The translations under genes were made by a program, and so were the position numbers. The notes beneath the pieces were generated by a model. The model was not told where the DNA came from and did no database searches. It saw only the letters and a list, made by a program, of their open reading frames with translations. 64,000 bases of DNA, taken from the NCBI RefSeq assembly GCF_004153195.1, contig NZ_SEMC01000001.1:248001-312000 (forward strand), given 5' to 3'. The DNA comes from Sporolactobacillus sp. THM19-2 (GTDB lineage: Bacteria > Bacillota > Bacilli > Bacillales > Sporolactobacillaceae). Below are positions 34,516 through 42,749 of this stretch, piece after piece (the first letter of the stretch is position 1; each line of letters opens with the position of its first letter).

Positions 34516-35286
34516 ATGAGTGAATCTAATCATCCGAAATCTTTTCAGCTGATTATCACACGACAGGACGGGCCGGGTTCAACCCCTTATCAGGAAACGT
34601 TTAATGTCCCCTATCGCCCGAATATGAACGTGATTTCAGCACTGATGGCGATTAGAAAAAATCCGGTCAATGCCAGCGGAGAGAAGACCACTGCGCCGCA
34701 ATGGGAGATGAGCTGTCTGGAGGAAGTGTGCGGTGCCTGTTCGATGGTCATTAACGGACGTCCGCGCCAGGCCTGCACCGCACTTATCGATAAACTGGAA
34801 AAACCGGTGCATCTGGAACCGATGAAGACCTTTCCGATCGTCCGTGATCTGATTGTCGACCGTAGCAGGATGTTTGACGCACTGAAAAAAGTCAAAGCAT
34901 GGATTCCGATTGACGGCACATATGATCTGGGACCCGGTCCGCGAATGGCCGAAAGTAAACGTGAGTGGGCTTATGAACTGTCAAAATGTATGACCTGCGG
35001 GGTCTGCCTGGAAGCCTGCCCGAATGTCAACAGTAAATCTGATTTTATGGGACCTGCCCCACTGTCTCAGGTACGTCTGTTCAACGCCCACCCGACTGGA
35101 GCGCTCAATCGGGCAGAACGGCTGCATGCCATTATGGGTAAAGGCGGTATTGAAGGCTGCGGCAACTCGCAGAACTGTGTTCAGGTTTGCCCGAAAGGGA
35201 TTCCTCTGACCACATCAATCGCAGCCCTGAACCGTGCGACAGTCGGTCAGTCCTTCCGGGATTTCTTCGGCAGCGACAAAGTATAA
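34516..35286 (+). CDS. sdhB: Succinate dehydrogenase iron-sulfur subunit
   Basis: SdhB passes electrons from FAD to menaquinone through three iron-sulfur clusters. The 256-residue protein has the plant-type 2Fe-2S motif CLEEVCGACSM with the later Cys in ACTAL, the 4Fe-4S motif CMTCGVCLEACP and the 3Fe-4S motif with CGNSQNCVQVCPKG. It follows sdhA by 17 bases with a strong GGGGGG site. Length is normal for the Bacillus type. Confidence 0.97.
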   Translation: MSESNHPKSFQLIITRQDGPGSTPYQETFNVPYRPNMNVISALMAIRKNPVNASGEKTTAPQWEMSCLEEVCGACSMVINGRPRQACTALIDKLEKPVHLEPMKTFPIVRDLIVDRSRMFDALKKVKAWIPIDGTYDLGPGPRMAESKREWAYELSKCMTCGVCLEACPNVNSKSDFMGPAPLSQVRLFNAHPTGALNRAERLHAIMGKGGIEGCGNSQNCVQVCPKGIPLTTSIAALNRATVGQSFRDFFGSDKV

Positions 35287-35301
35287 GCATAAAAGAGTCT
35301 C

Positions 35302-35329
35302 ACCAATCATTTACACCTTTCATAAAATA
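35302..35329 (+). promoter_or_regulatory. Sigma-K promoter of gerE
   Basis: AC at 35302-35303 followed by 17 bases and CATAAAATA at 35321-35329, a full match to the mother-cell sigma-K pattern AC-N17-CATANNNTA. B. subtilis gerE is also sigma-K dependent. Confidence 0.82.
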
Positions 35330-35385
35330 AAGATGACTAAAAGCCTTCCCCGCCCGCTCTCCTGCTGAGCAAGGAGGGGGAATTG

Positions 35386-35610
35386 TTGAAGGAAGATTAT
35401 TACCGTCCGAAACCTTTACTGACAAAGAGGGAAAGAGAAGTTTTTGAACTGCTCGTTCAAGATAAAACAACGAGGGACATTGCCAAAGAACTCTTTATCA
35501 GTGAAAAAACAGTTCGAAACCATATATCAAACACCATGCAGAAGCTGGGTGTGAAAGGACGCTCCCAGGCGGTTGTCGAACTGCTCAGGCTCGGAGAACT
35601 AAAGCTATAG
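35386..35610 (+). CDS. gerE: Spore germination and coat regulator GerE
   Basis: GerE is a small LuxR-type DNA-binding protein that adjusts late mother-cell coat gene expression. The 74-residue product is almost entirely the helix-turn-helix domain (LTKREREVFELLVQDKTT...ISEKTVRNHISN.MQKLGVKGRSQAVVELLRLGEL) and is very close to the Bacillus protein. TTG at 35386 is chosen because it gives the family start MKE and lies eight bases after AAGGAGG; a tandem TTG at 35383 is the alternative. Confidence 0.97.
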   Translation: MKEDYYRPKPLLTKREREVFELLVQDKTTRDIAKELFISEKTVRNHISNTMQKLGVKGRSQAVVELLRLGELKL

Positions 35611-35614
35611 CACT

Positions 35615-35645
35615 GGCCGGCTCTGGTTGAGCCGGCTGTGTTTTT
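35615..35645 (+). terminator. Terminator after gerE
   Basis: An 8-bp GC-rich stem (GCCGGCTC with GAGCCGGC) followed by GTGTTTTT. Confidence 0.85.
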
Positions 35646-35646
35646 C

Positions 35647-35690
35647 GAAAAACAGGAGGATGAGTCCCGACAGACCCATCCTCCTGTTTA
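35647..35690 (-). terminator. Terminator of a minus-strand unit facing gerE
   Basis: A 12-bp stem (AACAGGAGGATG at 35651-35662 with CATCCTCCTGTT at 35677-35688) with a TTTTTC tail on the minus strand. It implies a minus-strand transcript from the 36 kb region. Confidence 0.85.
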
Positions 35691-35793
35691 TTATTTTAGC
35701 CTGATCCTTTGCGAGGGACAGATGATCGACAGGATCAGAAATGCAGGAGCATCTTTCGGCTCAGAAAAAGAGCGCCGGATATCCCTGAACCCA

Positions 35794-36162
35794 TTACAGA
35801 AGGTAAATCCCTTTAACCAGGCGACCCATGAAGCAGACCTTGTGAAAATCGATCACCTCGCAGTTAATATTTTTGTTGTTTCTGATAATCAGATTGTCAC
35901 TGGTCAGCAGTTTCGACTTTCCGGTAAAAAGCCGTCCATCCTGCATCAGGGCGACAATCCGGTCGTTATCGATGAACATACGACGGGGTTCTATAATCCA
36001 TACAGGAAAGTGTGACTGTCCAATATAGTCGATAATATTGGCACCGCAAGTGTCCAGAGCGAATGTACCCGGATAAACCTGCTCGCCCTTTCCGACCGGG
36101 CAGGTATAAAAATGACCGGATGGCGATAACGAAGAGGAATCATGAGCATGGATTTGCGTCAT
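35794..36162 (-). CDS. Hypothetical protein of about 122-135 residues
   Basis: I do not recognise this protein. The ATG at 36162 has no ribosome binding site. The frame stays open upstream, and a GGAGG (plus 36210-36214) sits eight bases before an in-frame ATC at 36201, which would give a 135-residue product. Notable residues are HAHD near the N-terminus and CPVGKGEQ. An extended -10 TATACT (plus 36320-36325) and a strong minus-strand terminator at 35647-35690 support transcription. No signal peptide or membrane segment is seen. It lies between gerE and gerM, where B. subtilis has unrelated genes. Confidence 0.45.
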   Translation of the reverse strand: MTQIHAHDSSSLSPSGHFYTCPVGKGEQVYPGTFALDTCGANIIDYIGQSHFPVWIIEPRRMFIDNDRIVALMQDGRLFTGKSKLLTSDNLIIRNNKNINCEVIDFHKVCFMGRLVKGIYLL

Positions 36163-36463
36163 CAGGGGGACTTTTATATAACGAATCGGTTCAAGTCTGA
36201 TTGTAAAAACCTCCGAATCTTAACTTGCCGGGTATCACCCGGACAGGTGGTCCATATTTTCAGAAATCATCCAAATTTGTCAGCTGGCAAATTTTTCTTT
36301 ATTTTACTTCTGTTGTACAAGTATACCATGATCACCTGTGAAAATAAATTTCATCTCTCACGAATGTGATCGAAATCATGACCTTGTGAAAGTCGTTGGT
36401 CTTTTTGGTGGACAGCCCCGTATACATGGTAGTACAACCTACGGGGATCAGGGGGGTCAAACG

Positions 36464-37480
36464 ATGATTCGTCGGTCATTTTTTGTACTGGCTTCGGTTA
36501 TAGTGTTGTTATCTTTTACGCTGTTGTCTGCGTGCGGAGATAAGGACAGCGAGCCTGACACGATAAAATATGTAAAAGATAAGCAGGCATTGAAGGAGGC
36601 ATCAAAAAACGCAACGTACATTCAGCGGAAACTCTATCTTTCCGATGCGAACGGACTGCTTATACCGCAAGTTACAGGTTTGCCTGAATCCGGCGCACCT
36701 GAAAGTCAGGTCCTGAATTATCTCGTCAAAGGGGGTCCGGTGACGGAACTGCTGCCTAATGGTTTCCAGGCCGTTCTTCCTGCCGAAACGGAGGTCGTCA
36801 ATGTGGATATGGATAAGCGTGGTAATCTGACGGTCGATTTTTCCAGGGAGTTTCTTGAGACACGGCCTGAGGACCAGGAGCGTGCCGTCCAGTCAGTGGT
36901 CTGGACACTGACGGAATTTAATACTGTAAAAAGTGTTTCCATCAGTGTGGACGGTAAAGTCCTGGACGAATGGCCGGATACCAGACGGTCGATCGGCAGA
37001 GGCCTGACACGCCAGGACGGGATTAATACCACATTCGGCGATGTTTCAGATGTTGCGGCCAGTGGATCATTGACTGTTTTTTATCTCACGACGTATAAAA
37101 ACAAAACCTATGAAGTTCCGGTTACTGTACGAACGATCACGGGAAATGACAGAGTATCCGACCTGGTTTCTGCACTGGTCGATGAACCTGCGGACAGTCC
37201 ATTCATCTCAACTTTCAATCCCGACACACGTCTGATTGATAAACCCATGATAAAAGATGGCGTAGTAACTCTGCACTTTAACGATGCCGTCTATGAGGAT
37301 AAAGCAGCAAAGACAATCAGTGAACGGGCGCTCCGCTGTCTTGTCAGGACGCTGACCAGTCAGAAAGGAATCAATAAAGTCGAGATAAAAGCGGGAGATT
37401 CGGATAAAGTGATGCTGGAGTCTGGTAAAACACTGACGGGTCCGGTTTCAGAATCCATGGTGAGCGCTTCAGGTCTATAA
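36464..37480 (+). CDS. gerM: Spore germination lipoprotein GerM
   Basis: GerM is needed for sporulation and germination in B. subtilis and acts at the membrane, probably near the engulfment complex. The 338-residue protein has a lipoprotein signal (MIRRSFFVLASVIVLLSFTLLSAC, lipobox LSAC with the acylated Cys at residue 24), then two GerMN domains (about residues 70-180 and 210-325). The start at 36464 follows AGGGGGG; the upstream frame to 36338 is not coding. Confidence 0.93.
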   Translation: MIRRSFFVLASVIVLLSFTLLSACGDKDSEPDTIKYVKDKQALKEASKNATYIQRKLYLSDANGLLIPQVTGLPESGAPESQVLNYLVKGGPVTELLPNGFQAVLPAETEVVNVDMDKRGNLTVDFSREFLETRPEDQERAVQSVVWTLTEFNTVKSVSISVDGKVLDEWPDTRRSIGRGLTRQDGINTTFGDVSDVAASGSLTVFYLTTYKNKTYEVPVTVRTITGNDRVSDLVSALVDEPADSPFISTFNPDTRLIDKPMIKDGVVTLHFNDAVYEDKAAKTISERALRCLVRTLTSQKGINKVEIKAGDSDKVMLESGKTLTGPVSESMVSASGL

Positions 37481-37500
37481 TGATTTCTTGCGTATTATGG

Positions 37501-37530
37501 TATAGTAAAAAGGAGCGGCATGCCGCTCCT
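37501..37530 (+). promoter_or_regulatory. Extended -10 promoter and perfect palindrome before rph
   Basis: TGGTATAGT (extended -10 box, TATAGT at 37501-37506) is followed at 37511-37530 by the exact palindrome AGGAGCGGCATGCCGCTCCT. No T-run follows, so it is a 5'-end hairpin or an operator rather than a terminator. Confidence 0.6.
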
Positions 37531-37616
37531 CTATTCGTGTAGTGATCGAACGGGATACTGTTGTATTTCATCCATTAACAGATCCTGAATTCTGTAATTC
37601 AAAGGAACTGACTGAA

Positions 37617-38369
37617 ATGAGACCAGATGGAAGAGCAAGTGACGAGCTCAGACACATTCTGATACAGCCTGATTTTATTATCCATCCTGAAGGTTCTGTA
37701 CTGATGACTGTCGGGCGGACAAAGGTCATCTGTAACGCAAGCATTGAGGACAGAGTGCCCCCGTTTTTGCGCGGGCAGAAGAAGGGATGGATTACAGCAG
37801 AATATGCCATGCTTCCCCGGGCGACACCTGAGCGAACCATTCGCGAGTCCTCGCGCGGAAAGCAGGCCGGACGGACCATGGAAATTCAGCGCCTGATCGG
37901 CCGGGCATTACGTTCTGTTGTTGATCTGGAAAAGATAGGTGAACGCACGATATGGATTGACTGTGACGTAATTCAGGCAGACGGGGGGACACGAACAGCC
38001 TCAATCACCGGGGCATTTGTCGCTCTGGTACTGGCTTTCAGGAAAGCAATGGAACGGAATATGATCAGTCAGCTACCGGTCAGAACTTATCTGGCAGCGA
38101 CGTCTGTCGGGATCCATCCACAGTATGGACCGATTCTTGATCTGTGTTATAAAGAGGACGCAACTACGAATGTCGATATGAATATTGTGATGAATGGTAA
38201 AGGTGAATTTGTGGAAATTCAGGGCACTGGAGAAGAGGCCACATTCAGTGAGGATGAGCTTCGAAAACTGATCCGCCTGGCCGGGAAGGGCATCCATGAA
38301 CTGATTCAGAAAGAGAAAGCCATCATTGGTGACATTTTGACAGAGCAAAAGGTGGGAAGATCGCGGTGA
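37617..38369 (+). CDS. rph: Ribonuclease PH
   Basis: RNase PH trims tRNA 3' ends phosphorolytically. The 250-residue protein begins [14 protein letters not shown], has the phosphate-binding and active-site stretch [23 protein letters not shown], and normal family length. AAAGGA lies ten bases before the ATG at 37617. It overlaps rdgB by four bases, forming an rph-rdgB-ysnB operon as in Bacillus. Confidence 0.97.
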   Translation: MRPDGRASDELRHILIQPDFIIHPEGSVLMTVGRTKVICNASIEDRVPPFLRGQKKGWITAEYAMLPRATPERTIRESSRGKQAGRTMEIQRLIGRALRSVVDLEKIGERTIWIDCDVIQADGGTRTASITGAFVALVLAFRKAMERNMISQLPVRTYLAATSVGIHPQYGPILDLCYKEDATTNVDMNIVMNGKGEFVEIQGTGEEATFSEDELRKLIRLAGKGIHELIQKEKAIIGDILTEQKVGRSR

Positions 38370-38971
38370 CACGTATTTTGATTGCATCAAATAATCAGGG
38401 GAAAATTAAAGAAATAAAAAAAATACTGGCGGATTTTGATGTGGATGTGTTTTCATTGAAAGATCTGAATGTGATCATTGATGTGCCCGAAACAGGCAAA
38501 ACTTTTCGTGAAAACGCTGCTCTGAAGGCAGAAACCCTTTCCCGAAAAATGAATCTGCCGGTGCTTGCCGACGATTCAGGGCTGTGTGTTGACGCTCTGA
38601 GTGGTGAACCGGGGATCTTCTCCGCACGGTATGCCGGACCTGATAAAAACAGCGAACATAATATCGATAAACTGCTTGATCATTTAAAAGGGGTCCCGAT
38701 TGAGAAGCGGACGGCTCACTTTACCTGCGTTCTTGCGCTCAGCCTGCCTGGCAGAAAGACACACTTCGCTGAGGGACACTGTTCCGGTGTGATTGCAGAT
38801 AAAAGAAGAGGTGCCGATGGTTTCGGTTATGATCCAGTCTTTTTCGTTCCGGAAGAACAGATGACCTTCGCAGAAATGGGTGAGGATGTAAAAAACAGGA
38901 TCAGCCACCGGGCAAAGGCTTTGCAGGAGCTCAAAGCGAAATGGACAGCATGGATGGGGGCCCGTCAATGA
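38366..38971 (+). CDS. rdgB: XTP/dITP diphosphatase (HAM1/RdgB)
   Basis: This house-cleaning enzyme hydrolyses non-canonical purine triphosphates such as XTP and dITP. The 201-residue protein has the substrate loop [12 protein letters not shown] at residues 7-18, the metal-binding [11 protein letters not shown] and the GFGYDPVFF motif. It starts with GTG overlapping the rph stop. Its own stop overlaps the next gene, so the three are translationally coupled. Confidence 0.96.
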   Translation: MTRILIASNNQGKIKEIKKILADFDVDVFSLKDLNVIIDVPETGKTFRENAALKAETLSRKMNLPVLADDSGLCVDALSGEPGIFSARYAGPDKNSEHNIDKLLDHLKGVPIEKRTAHFTCVLALSLPGRKTHFAEGHCSGVIADKRRGADGFGYDPVFFVPEEQMTFAEMGEDVKNRISHRAKALQELKAKWTAWMGARQ

Positions 38972-39489
38972 AATGGCTGATTGTCAGTGACACGCATGGC
39001 TTGAAGCGTGAGGTTGAGGAACTGAAGAACAGGTATGCCGGGAAAGTTGAAGCCTTCATCCACTGCGGCGATTCGGAATTACACGCGGATAGTCCTGAAA
39101 TGAAGGACTACCTTGCCGTTGAAGGAAACTGCGATTTTCCCGGGGCCTATCCGGATGAAGTCGTCCGTCAGTCGGGTCCATTAACCTTTCTGATTGCCCA
39201 TGGGCACTTGCTGGGTGTCCGGAATTCTCCGGTAAGACTTATTTACCGGGGTCTGGAAGTCAAAGCAGATATTCTCTGTTTCGGGCATACGCACTTCGCC
39301 GGCTCTTTCAAGGAAAACGGGATGATTGGCATTAACCCGGGCAGTCTGCGTCTGCCCCGTAATTATAAGACAGGTACATATGTCATTCTCGACCTCAGTG
39401 AAGATAAGAAGAAGATTAAAGTGAATTATTTTACGCTTAAAGGACAGCCGGTTGATTCATTTTCCGCAACGTATACATGGGAGAAATAA
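38968..39489 (+). CDS. ysnB: Metallophosphoesterase, YfcE/YsnB family
   Basis: This 173-residue calcineurin-like phosphoesterase has the metal-binding blocks SDTHG (residues 7-11), HCGDSE, VEGNCD, AHGH and FGHTH, and ends with the NPGSLRLPR segment typical of YfcE/MJ0936-type enzymes. The physiological substrate is not known. The ATG overlaps the rdgB stop (ATGA). Confidence 0.93.
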   Translation: MKWLIVSDTHGLKREVEELKNRYAGKVEAFIHCGDSELHADSPEMKDYLAVEGNCDFPGAYPDEVVRQSGPLTFLIAHGHLLGVRNSPVRLIYRGLEVKADILCFGHTHFAGSFKENGMIGINPGSLRLPRNYKTGTYVILDLSEDKKKIKVNYFTLKGQPVDSFSATYTWEK

Positions 39490-39733
39490 GAGGTACATAC
39501 AAATGACACCCTGTTAAGGTGTCATAAGGAGTGATGAAGAGATGTGCTCTGGCCGGCGGATCAGACAGTCTGAAAATCTGTCTGATCCATAATACTTTAT
39601 GTTCCTGTCCATCAGTATGAGCGGGTATACGGAGCGGTCGAAAGGCCTTTTTTTATCCGCTTTCGTATGACAGGTATGAAAGCCATTGTTTTTGGGCAGA
39701 CTGCTTCGTAAAAGTGCATCGGAGTGGTTCCAT
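39490..39733 (+). other. Intergenic stretch with two perfect hairpins
   Basis: Two exact inverted repeats occur: ATGACACC/GGTGTCAT at about 39503-39525 and an 11-bp stem GGATCAGACAG/CTGTCTGATCC at about 39556-39588. AAGGAG lies between them, ten bases before an ATG that would give a 16-residue peptide ending inside the second hairpin. No T-run follows either hairpin. The role is unknown. Confidence 0.4.
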
Positions 39734-39829
39734 ATGGACGGGAACTTTTTTAAGGGTGCTGCATGGGCTATGCTGATTTGCCTGCCATTCTGGGCGCTCG
39801 TCATTTGTGTTCTGCTGTTTGTTTTCTAA
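39734..39829 (+). CDS. 31-residue single-span membrane peptide
   Basis: A small frame MDGNFFKGAAWAMLICLPFW... with GGAG nine bases before the ATG and a stem-loop right after the stop. Residues 9-31 are strongly hydrophobic and would span the membrane once, with the short charged N-terminus outside the helix. Function is unknown; such peptides often tune membrane complexes. It lies just before the sigma-G promoter of ku and could be the last gene of the rph operon or its own unit. Confidence 0.6.
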   Translation: MDGNFFKGAAWAMLICLPFWALVICVLLFVF

Positions 39830-39872
39830 CCTCCTGAATAGGATGTGACCCATCCGGTTCAGGAGGTTTGTT
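39828..39872 (+). terminator. Stem-loop after the 31-residue peptide
   Basis: A perfect 11-bp stem (AACCTCCTGAA with TTCAGGAGGTT) with a short T-containing tail. Confidence 0.65.
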
Positions 39873-39885
39873 ATATCCGGTTTTC

Positions 39886-39916
39886 TGCATAGTCGTGGTA
39901 CGGATCGTTCATACTA
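39886..39916 (+). promoter_or_regulatory. Sigma-G promoter of the ku-ligase-polymerase operon
   Basis: TGCATA at 39886-39891 and CATACTA at 39910-39916 with 18-base spacing match the sigma-G consensus. This predicts forespore expression, as for the B. subtilis ykoV-ykoU pair. Confidence 0.85.
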
Positions 39917-39933
39917 TCCGCGAGGTGAACAAA

Positions 39934-40752
39934 ATGCGTACCATGTGGAAGGGCTCCATACAATTCGGACTGGTTTATATTCCCATTAAACTATATACCG
40001 CGACAGAAGATAAAGACATCAAATTACGCATGCTGCATAAGGACTGCATGGCTCCGATTCAATACACGCGAACCTGTTCAAAATGCGGCAAATCCGTTGC
40101 CGGTGAGGACATTGTCAAGGCCTATGAATTTTCACCGGGGCGGTTTGTGCCAATCAGTGGACAGGAAATGAGCGATTTGCAGGAAGACGGAAATAAGAGC
40201 ATCGAAATCATCCATTTTGTCAATCTCAGTGAAATTGATCCCATTTACTTTGAAAAGTCATATTTTATCGGTCCGGACAGCGGACAAGGGCTGCGTGCCT
40301 ATTCACTGCTCCGTCAGTCAATCAGCGATTCCAGCAAGATTGGATTGGCCAATATCATCATTCGTTCCAAGCAGCATCTGGCTGCTATACGCAGTTATGG
40401 AAACGGCATGTTGCTCGAAACCCTGTATTATCCGGATGAAGTACGTCATATGAATGAGGTTCCCGGACTCGGGGATGTGACAATCCAGAATGACGAAAAA
40501 GAGCTCTCGATTGCCGGGCAGTTGATCAGCCAGCTGACGGCCGCATTCGAACCGAAAAAATATAAAGACGATTATCGGATGAAACTTGAGAAACTGATAC
40601 AGGACAAAGTTGCCGGTATTCCGCCAGAAAAGAAAAAGGCTCCCGCAGCGCAGACCAGTGTTGTCGATCTCCTGTCGGCGCTGGAGGCCAGCGTCAGAGA
40701 ATCAAAGCCGAAGAAAAGGGCAGGCGGACGCAGGAAGAAGACAGTCGGATGA
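39934..40752 (+). CDS. ku: Ku protein for non-homologous end joining
   Basis: Bacterial Ku is a homodimeric ring that binds DNA ends and recruits the LigD activities. The 272-residue protein begins MRTMWKGSIQFGLVYIPIKLY, as Ku proteins do, and has the central beta-barrel followed by a lysine-rich C-terminal tail (KKKAPAA... KPKKRAGGRRKK). The start at 39934 follows GAGGTG. The stop overlaps the ligase gene by four bases. Confidence 0.96.
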   Translation: MRTMWKGSIQFGLVYIPIKLYTATEDKDIKLRMLHKDCMAPIQYTRTCSKCGKSVAGEDIVKAYEFSPGRFVPISGQEMSDLQEDGNKSIEIIHFVNLSEIDPIYFEKSYFIGPDSGQGLRAYSLLRQSISDSSKIGLANIIIRSKQHLAAIRSYGNGMLLETLYYPDEVRHMNEVPGLGDVTIQNDEKELSIAGQLISQLTAAFEPKKYKDDYRMKLEKLIQDKVAGIPPEKKKAPAAQTSVVDLLSALEASVRESKPKKRAGGRRKKTVG

Positions 40753-41705
40753 AATGGGACCCGATCATCCCTTTTGAACCGGTTATGTCCGATGAAATAC
40801 CTGATGGAAAGGAATGGATTCATCAGGTCAAGTGGGACGGCGTCAGAGTACTGGCTTATTTTTGGGGAACAGAAACACGTCTGTTTAATCGACACGGGAA
40901 CGAACGGACGGCAGTCTTTCCTGAAATTGCACGAGCACAGGATTACCTGTCCGCATCATCGGCCATTGTTGATGGAGAAGTGATCGCTCTGGATACATCT
41001 GGAAAACCTTCTTTCCATGAAGTAATGAGGCGTGACGGGATCAGTCGTATGGAAAAAATACCTGTTCTTCGCCAGAAAGTTCCGATTACCTATATGATTT
41101 TTGATTTAATCTATCGCGATGGCGAGTGGATTGATCAGGTTCCACTCGAAAGAAGATGCGACATGCTGTCAGATGTGCTGATCGAGACCGGCCAGGTCCG
41201 CAGGGTCACTTCTGAAGAGGACGGATTTGCTCTATATCAGGCTGTGAAACAGCAGGGCATGGAGGGCATCGTATCGAAAAATCTGAACAGCAAATACTTG
41301 ATCAAGGGGAAAAATGGGTCATGGAAGAAAATCAAAACGGAGCGGGATCTCATTGCCGTAATCGGTGGTGTGACGCGGCGGTCATCCCGGTTCAATGCGC
41401 TGATGCTTGGTCTCTATAACAGACAGGGCCAGCTTGTTTATATTGGTCGTGCGGGGCCGGGCAGACTTTCGGAACAGCAGTGGCAGATCTTTACCAATCA
41501 TGTCGGGCTGATCAAAACCTCTGTCTGCCCGTTTAGCAACCCGCCGGAAGCCATCAAAGATGTGCAGTGGCTGAAACCGGATCTGACCGTTAAGGTGGTC
41601 TACAGGGAGTGGACGCGGGGAGGCAATCTTCGGCAGCCGGTGATTCAGGCGATTACCGGACATCAGGCCGCGGCCGGCCTGTTTGAGGATGAGTCGCATG
41701 AATAA
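40749..41705 (+). CDS. ATP-dependent DNA ligase of NHEJ (LigD ligase part)
   Basis: This 318-residue protein is a minimal ATP-dependent ligase: adenylation domain with motif I VKWDGVR (Lys28 forms the AMP adduct), motif III-like ITYMIFDLIY, motif IV GMEGIVSKN and motif V WKKIK, then an OB-fold. In B. subtilis these sequences form the N-terminal half of the fused LigD (YkoU). Here it is a separate protein that ends where the polymerase gene begins. It has no phosphoesterase domain. Confidence 0.93.
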   Translation: MKWDPIIPFEPVMSDEIPDGKEWIHQVKWDGVRVLAYFWGTETRLFNRHGNERTAVFPEIARAQDYLSASSAIVDGEVIALDTSGKPSFHEVMRRDGISRMEKIPVLRQKVPITYMIFDLIYRDGEWIDQVPLERRCDMLSDVLIETGQVRRVTSEEDGFALYQAVKQQGMEGIVSKNLNSKYLIKGKNGSWKKIKTERDLIAVIGGVTRRSSRFNALMLGLYNRQGQLVYIGRAGPGRLSEQQWQIFTNHVGLIKTSVCPFSNPPEAIKDVQWLKPDLTVKVVYREWTRGGNLRQPVIQAITGHQAAAGLFEDESHE

Positions 41706-42618
41706 AGAGGCACAGATGTTACTTGAAGAGGAAATCAACATCACACATCCGGATAAGATCATCTGGGCTGATCCTGAGATTAACAAGGTTCAGTTTCTTT
41801 CCTACCTTGTCGCGGTCGCACCGGTCATGCTGCCTTTTTTAAGGCAGCGGGCGCTGACGGTGATTCGCTTCCCTCATGGAGCGGAGGGCCCGTCTTTTTT
41901 TCAAAAAAACTGTCCGGATTATGCGCCGGATTACGTGATGACGGCAGTTTACAGAGAAACACGGGCCATACTCTGTAACAATTTACGAACGCTGATCTGG
42001 CTGGGAAATCAGCTGGCTCTCGAATATCATCTTCCCTTCAGTCGTGTGGATTCATCCGGACCGGTGGAAATTGTCTTTGATCTGGATCCACCGGATGATT
42101 CGAAGTTTGCCCTTGCGATTAAGGCGGCGCAGGAAATGAAATCCATCTTTGACCGCCTGAATATTCGAAGCTTCCCTAAACTTACCGGAAGCAGAGGGCT
42201 GCAGATTCATATCCCTCTCCGGCCGGCATCATTGACGTATCAGGAGACGCGTCTGTTTACATCATTTGTCGCGAGCCTTCTCGTTGACGCTTATCCGGAC
42301 CTGTTTACGACAGAAAGGCTGAAGAGGCGACGTGGCGGGAAGCTGTATATTGATTATGTGCAGCATGCGCCTGGTAAAACCATGATCTGCCCGTATTCAT
42401 CACGTGGAAAGGCGGGCGGGAAAGTCGCAGCACCCCTGTTCTGGGAGGAGGTCAACGAACAGCTGCAGAGGAATCGATATACCATTCCAGAAATGTTGAA
42501 AAGGATCAAACACAAGGGCAACCCGATGGCGGGTTATTTTGAAACTGACAATCAAGTCCTGATTCATATTGTATGGAAACTGAAAGAAAAAACTTTTCAA
42601 AATAATTTTACACACTAA
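41698..42618 (+). CDS. NHEJ primase-polymerase (LigD polymerase part)
   Basis: This 306-residue protein is the archaeo-eukaryotic primase-type polymerase domain that fills gaps at broken ends. It has the catalytic FDLDPP (Asp128, Asp130), TGSRGLQIHIP near residue 165 with the conserved His171, and LYIDYVQHAPGKT. In B. subtilis it is the C-terminal half of LigD. The ATG at 41698 follows GAGGATGAG and overlaps the ligase stop; an ATG at 41689 is the alternative. Confidence 0.93.
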   Translation: MNKEAQMLLEEEINITHPDKIIWADPEINKVQFLSYLVAVAPVMLPFLRQRALTVIRFPHGAEGPSFFQKNCPDYAPDYVMTAVYRETRAILCNNLRTLIWLGNQLALEYHLPFSRVDSSGPVEIVFDLDPPDDSKFALAIKAAQEMKSIFDRLNIRSFPKLTGSRGLQIHIPLRPASLTYQETRLFTSFVASLLVDAYPDLFTTERLKRRRGGKLYIDYVQHAPGKTMICPYSSRGKAGGKVAAPLFWEEVNEQLQRNRYTIPEMLKRIKHKGNPMAGYFETDNQVLIHIVWKLKEKTFQNNFTH

Positions 42619-42683
42619 TATGGTAAAGTGATAAAATATATGCTATAGTATATGAGCAATAAATAAAGCAATACCCCCCATAT

Positions 42684-42707
42684 GAGGACCCGCCGGTTCT
42701 CTTTTTT
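42684..42707 (+). terminator. Terminator after the NHEJ operon
   Basis: GAGGACC pairs with GGTTCTC around a CGCC loop (one G-T pair), followed by six T. Confidence 0.75.
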
Positions 42708-42749
42708 CTTTTCAAAATTCGGCGAGGGCAGGGAGGCAGAGGGAAGGCG

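Noticed and set aside
35638-36015. A 125-codon plus-strand frame after gerE
   Set aside because: It begins inside the gerE terminator without a ribosome binding site and is opposite the better supported minus-strand frame.
36142-36369. A 75-codon plus-strand frame before gerM
   Set aside because: No ribosome binding site or recognisable features; it overlaps the promoter region of the minus-strand unknown gene.
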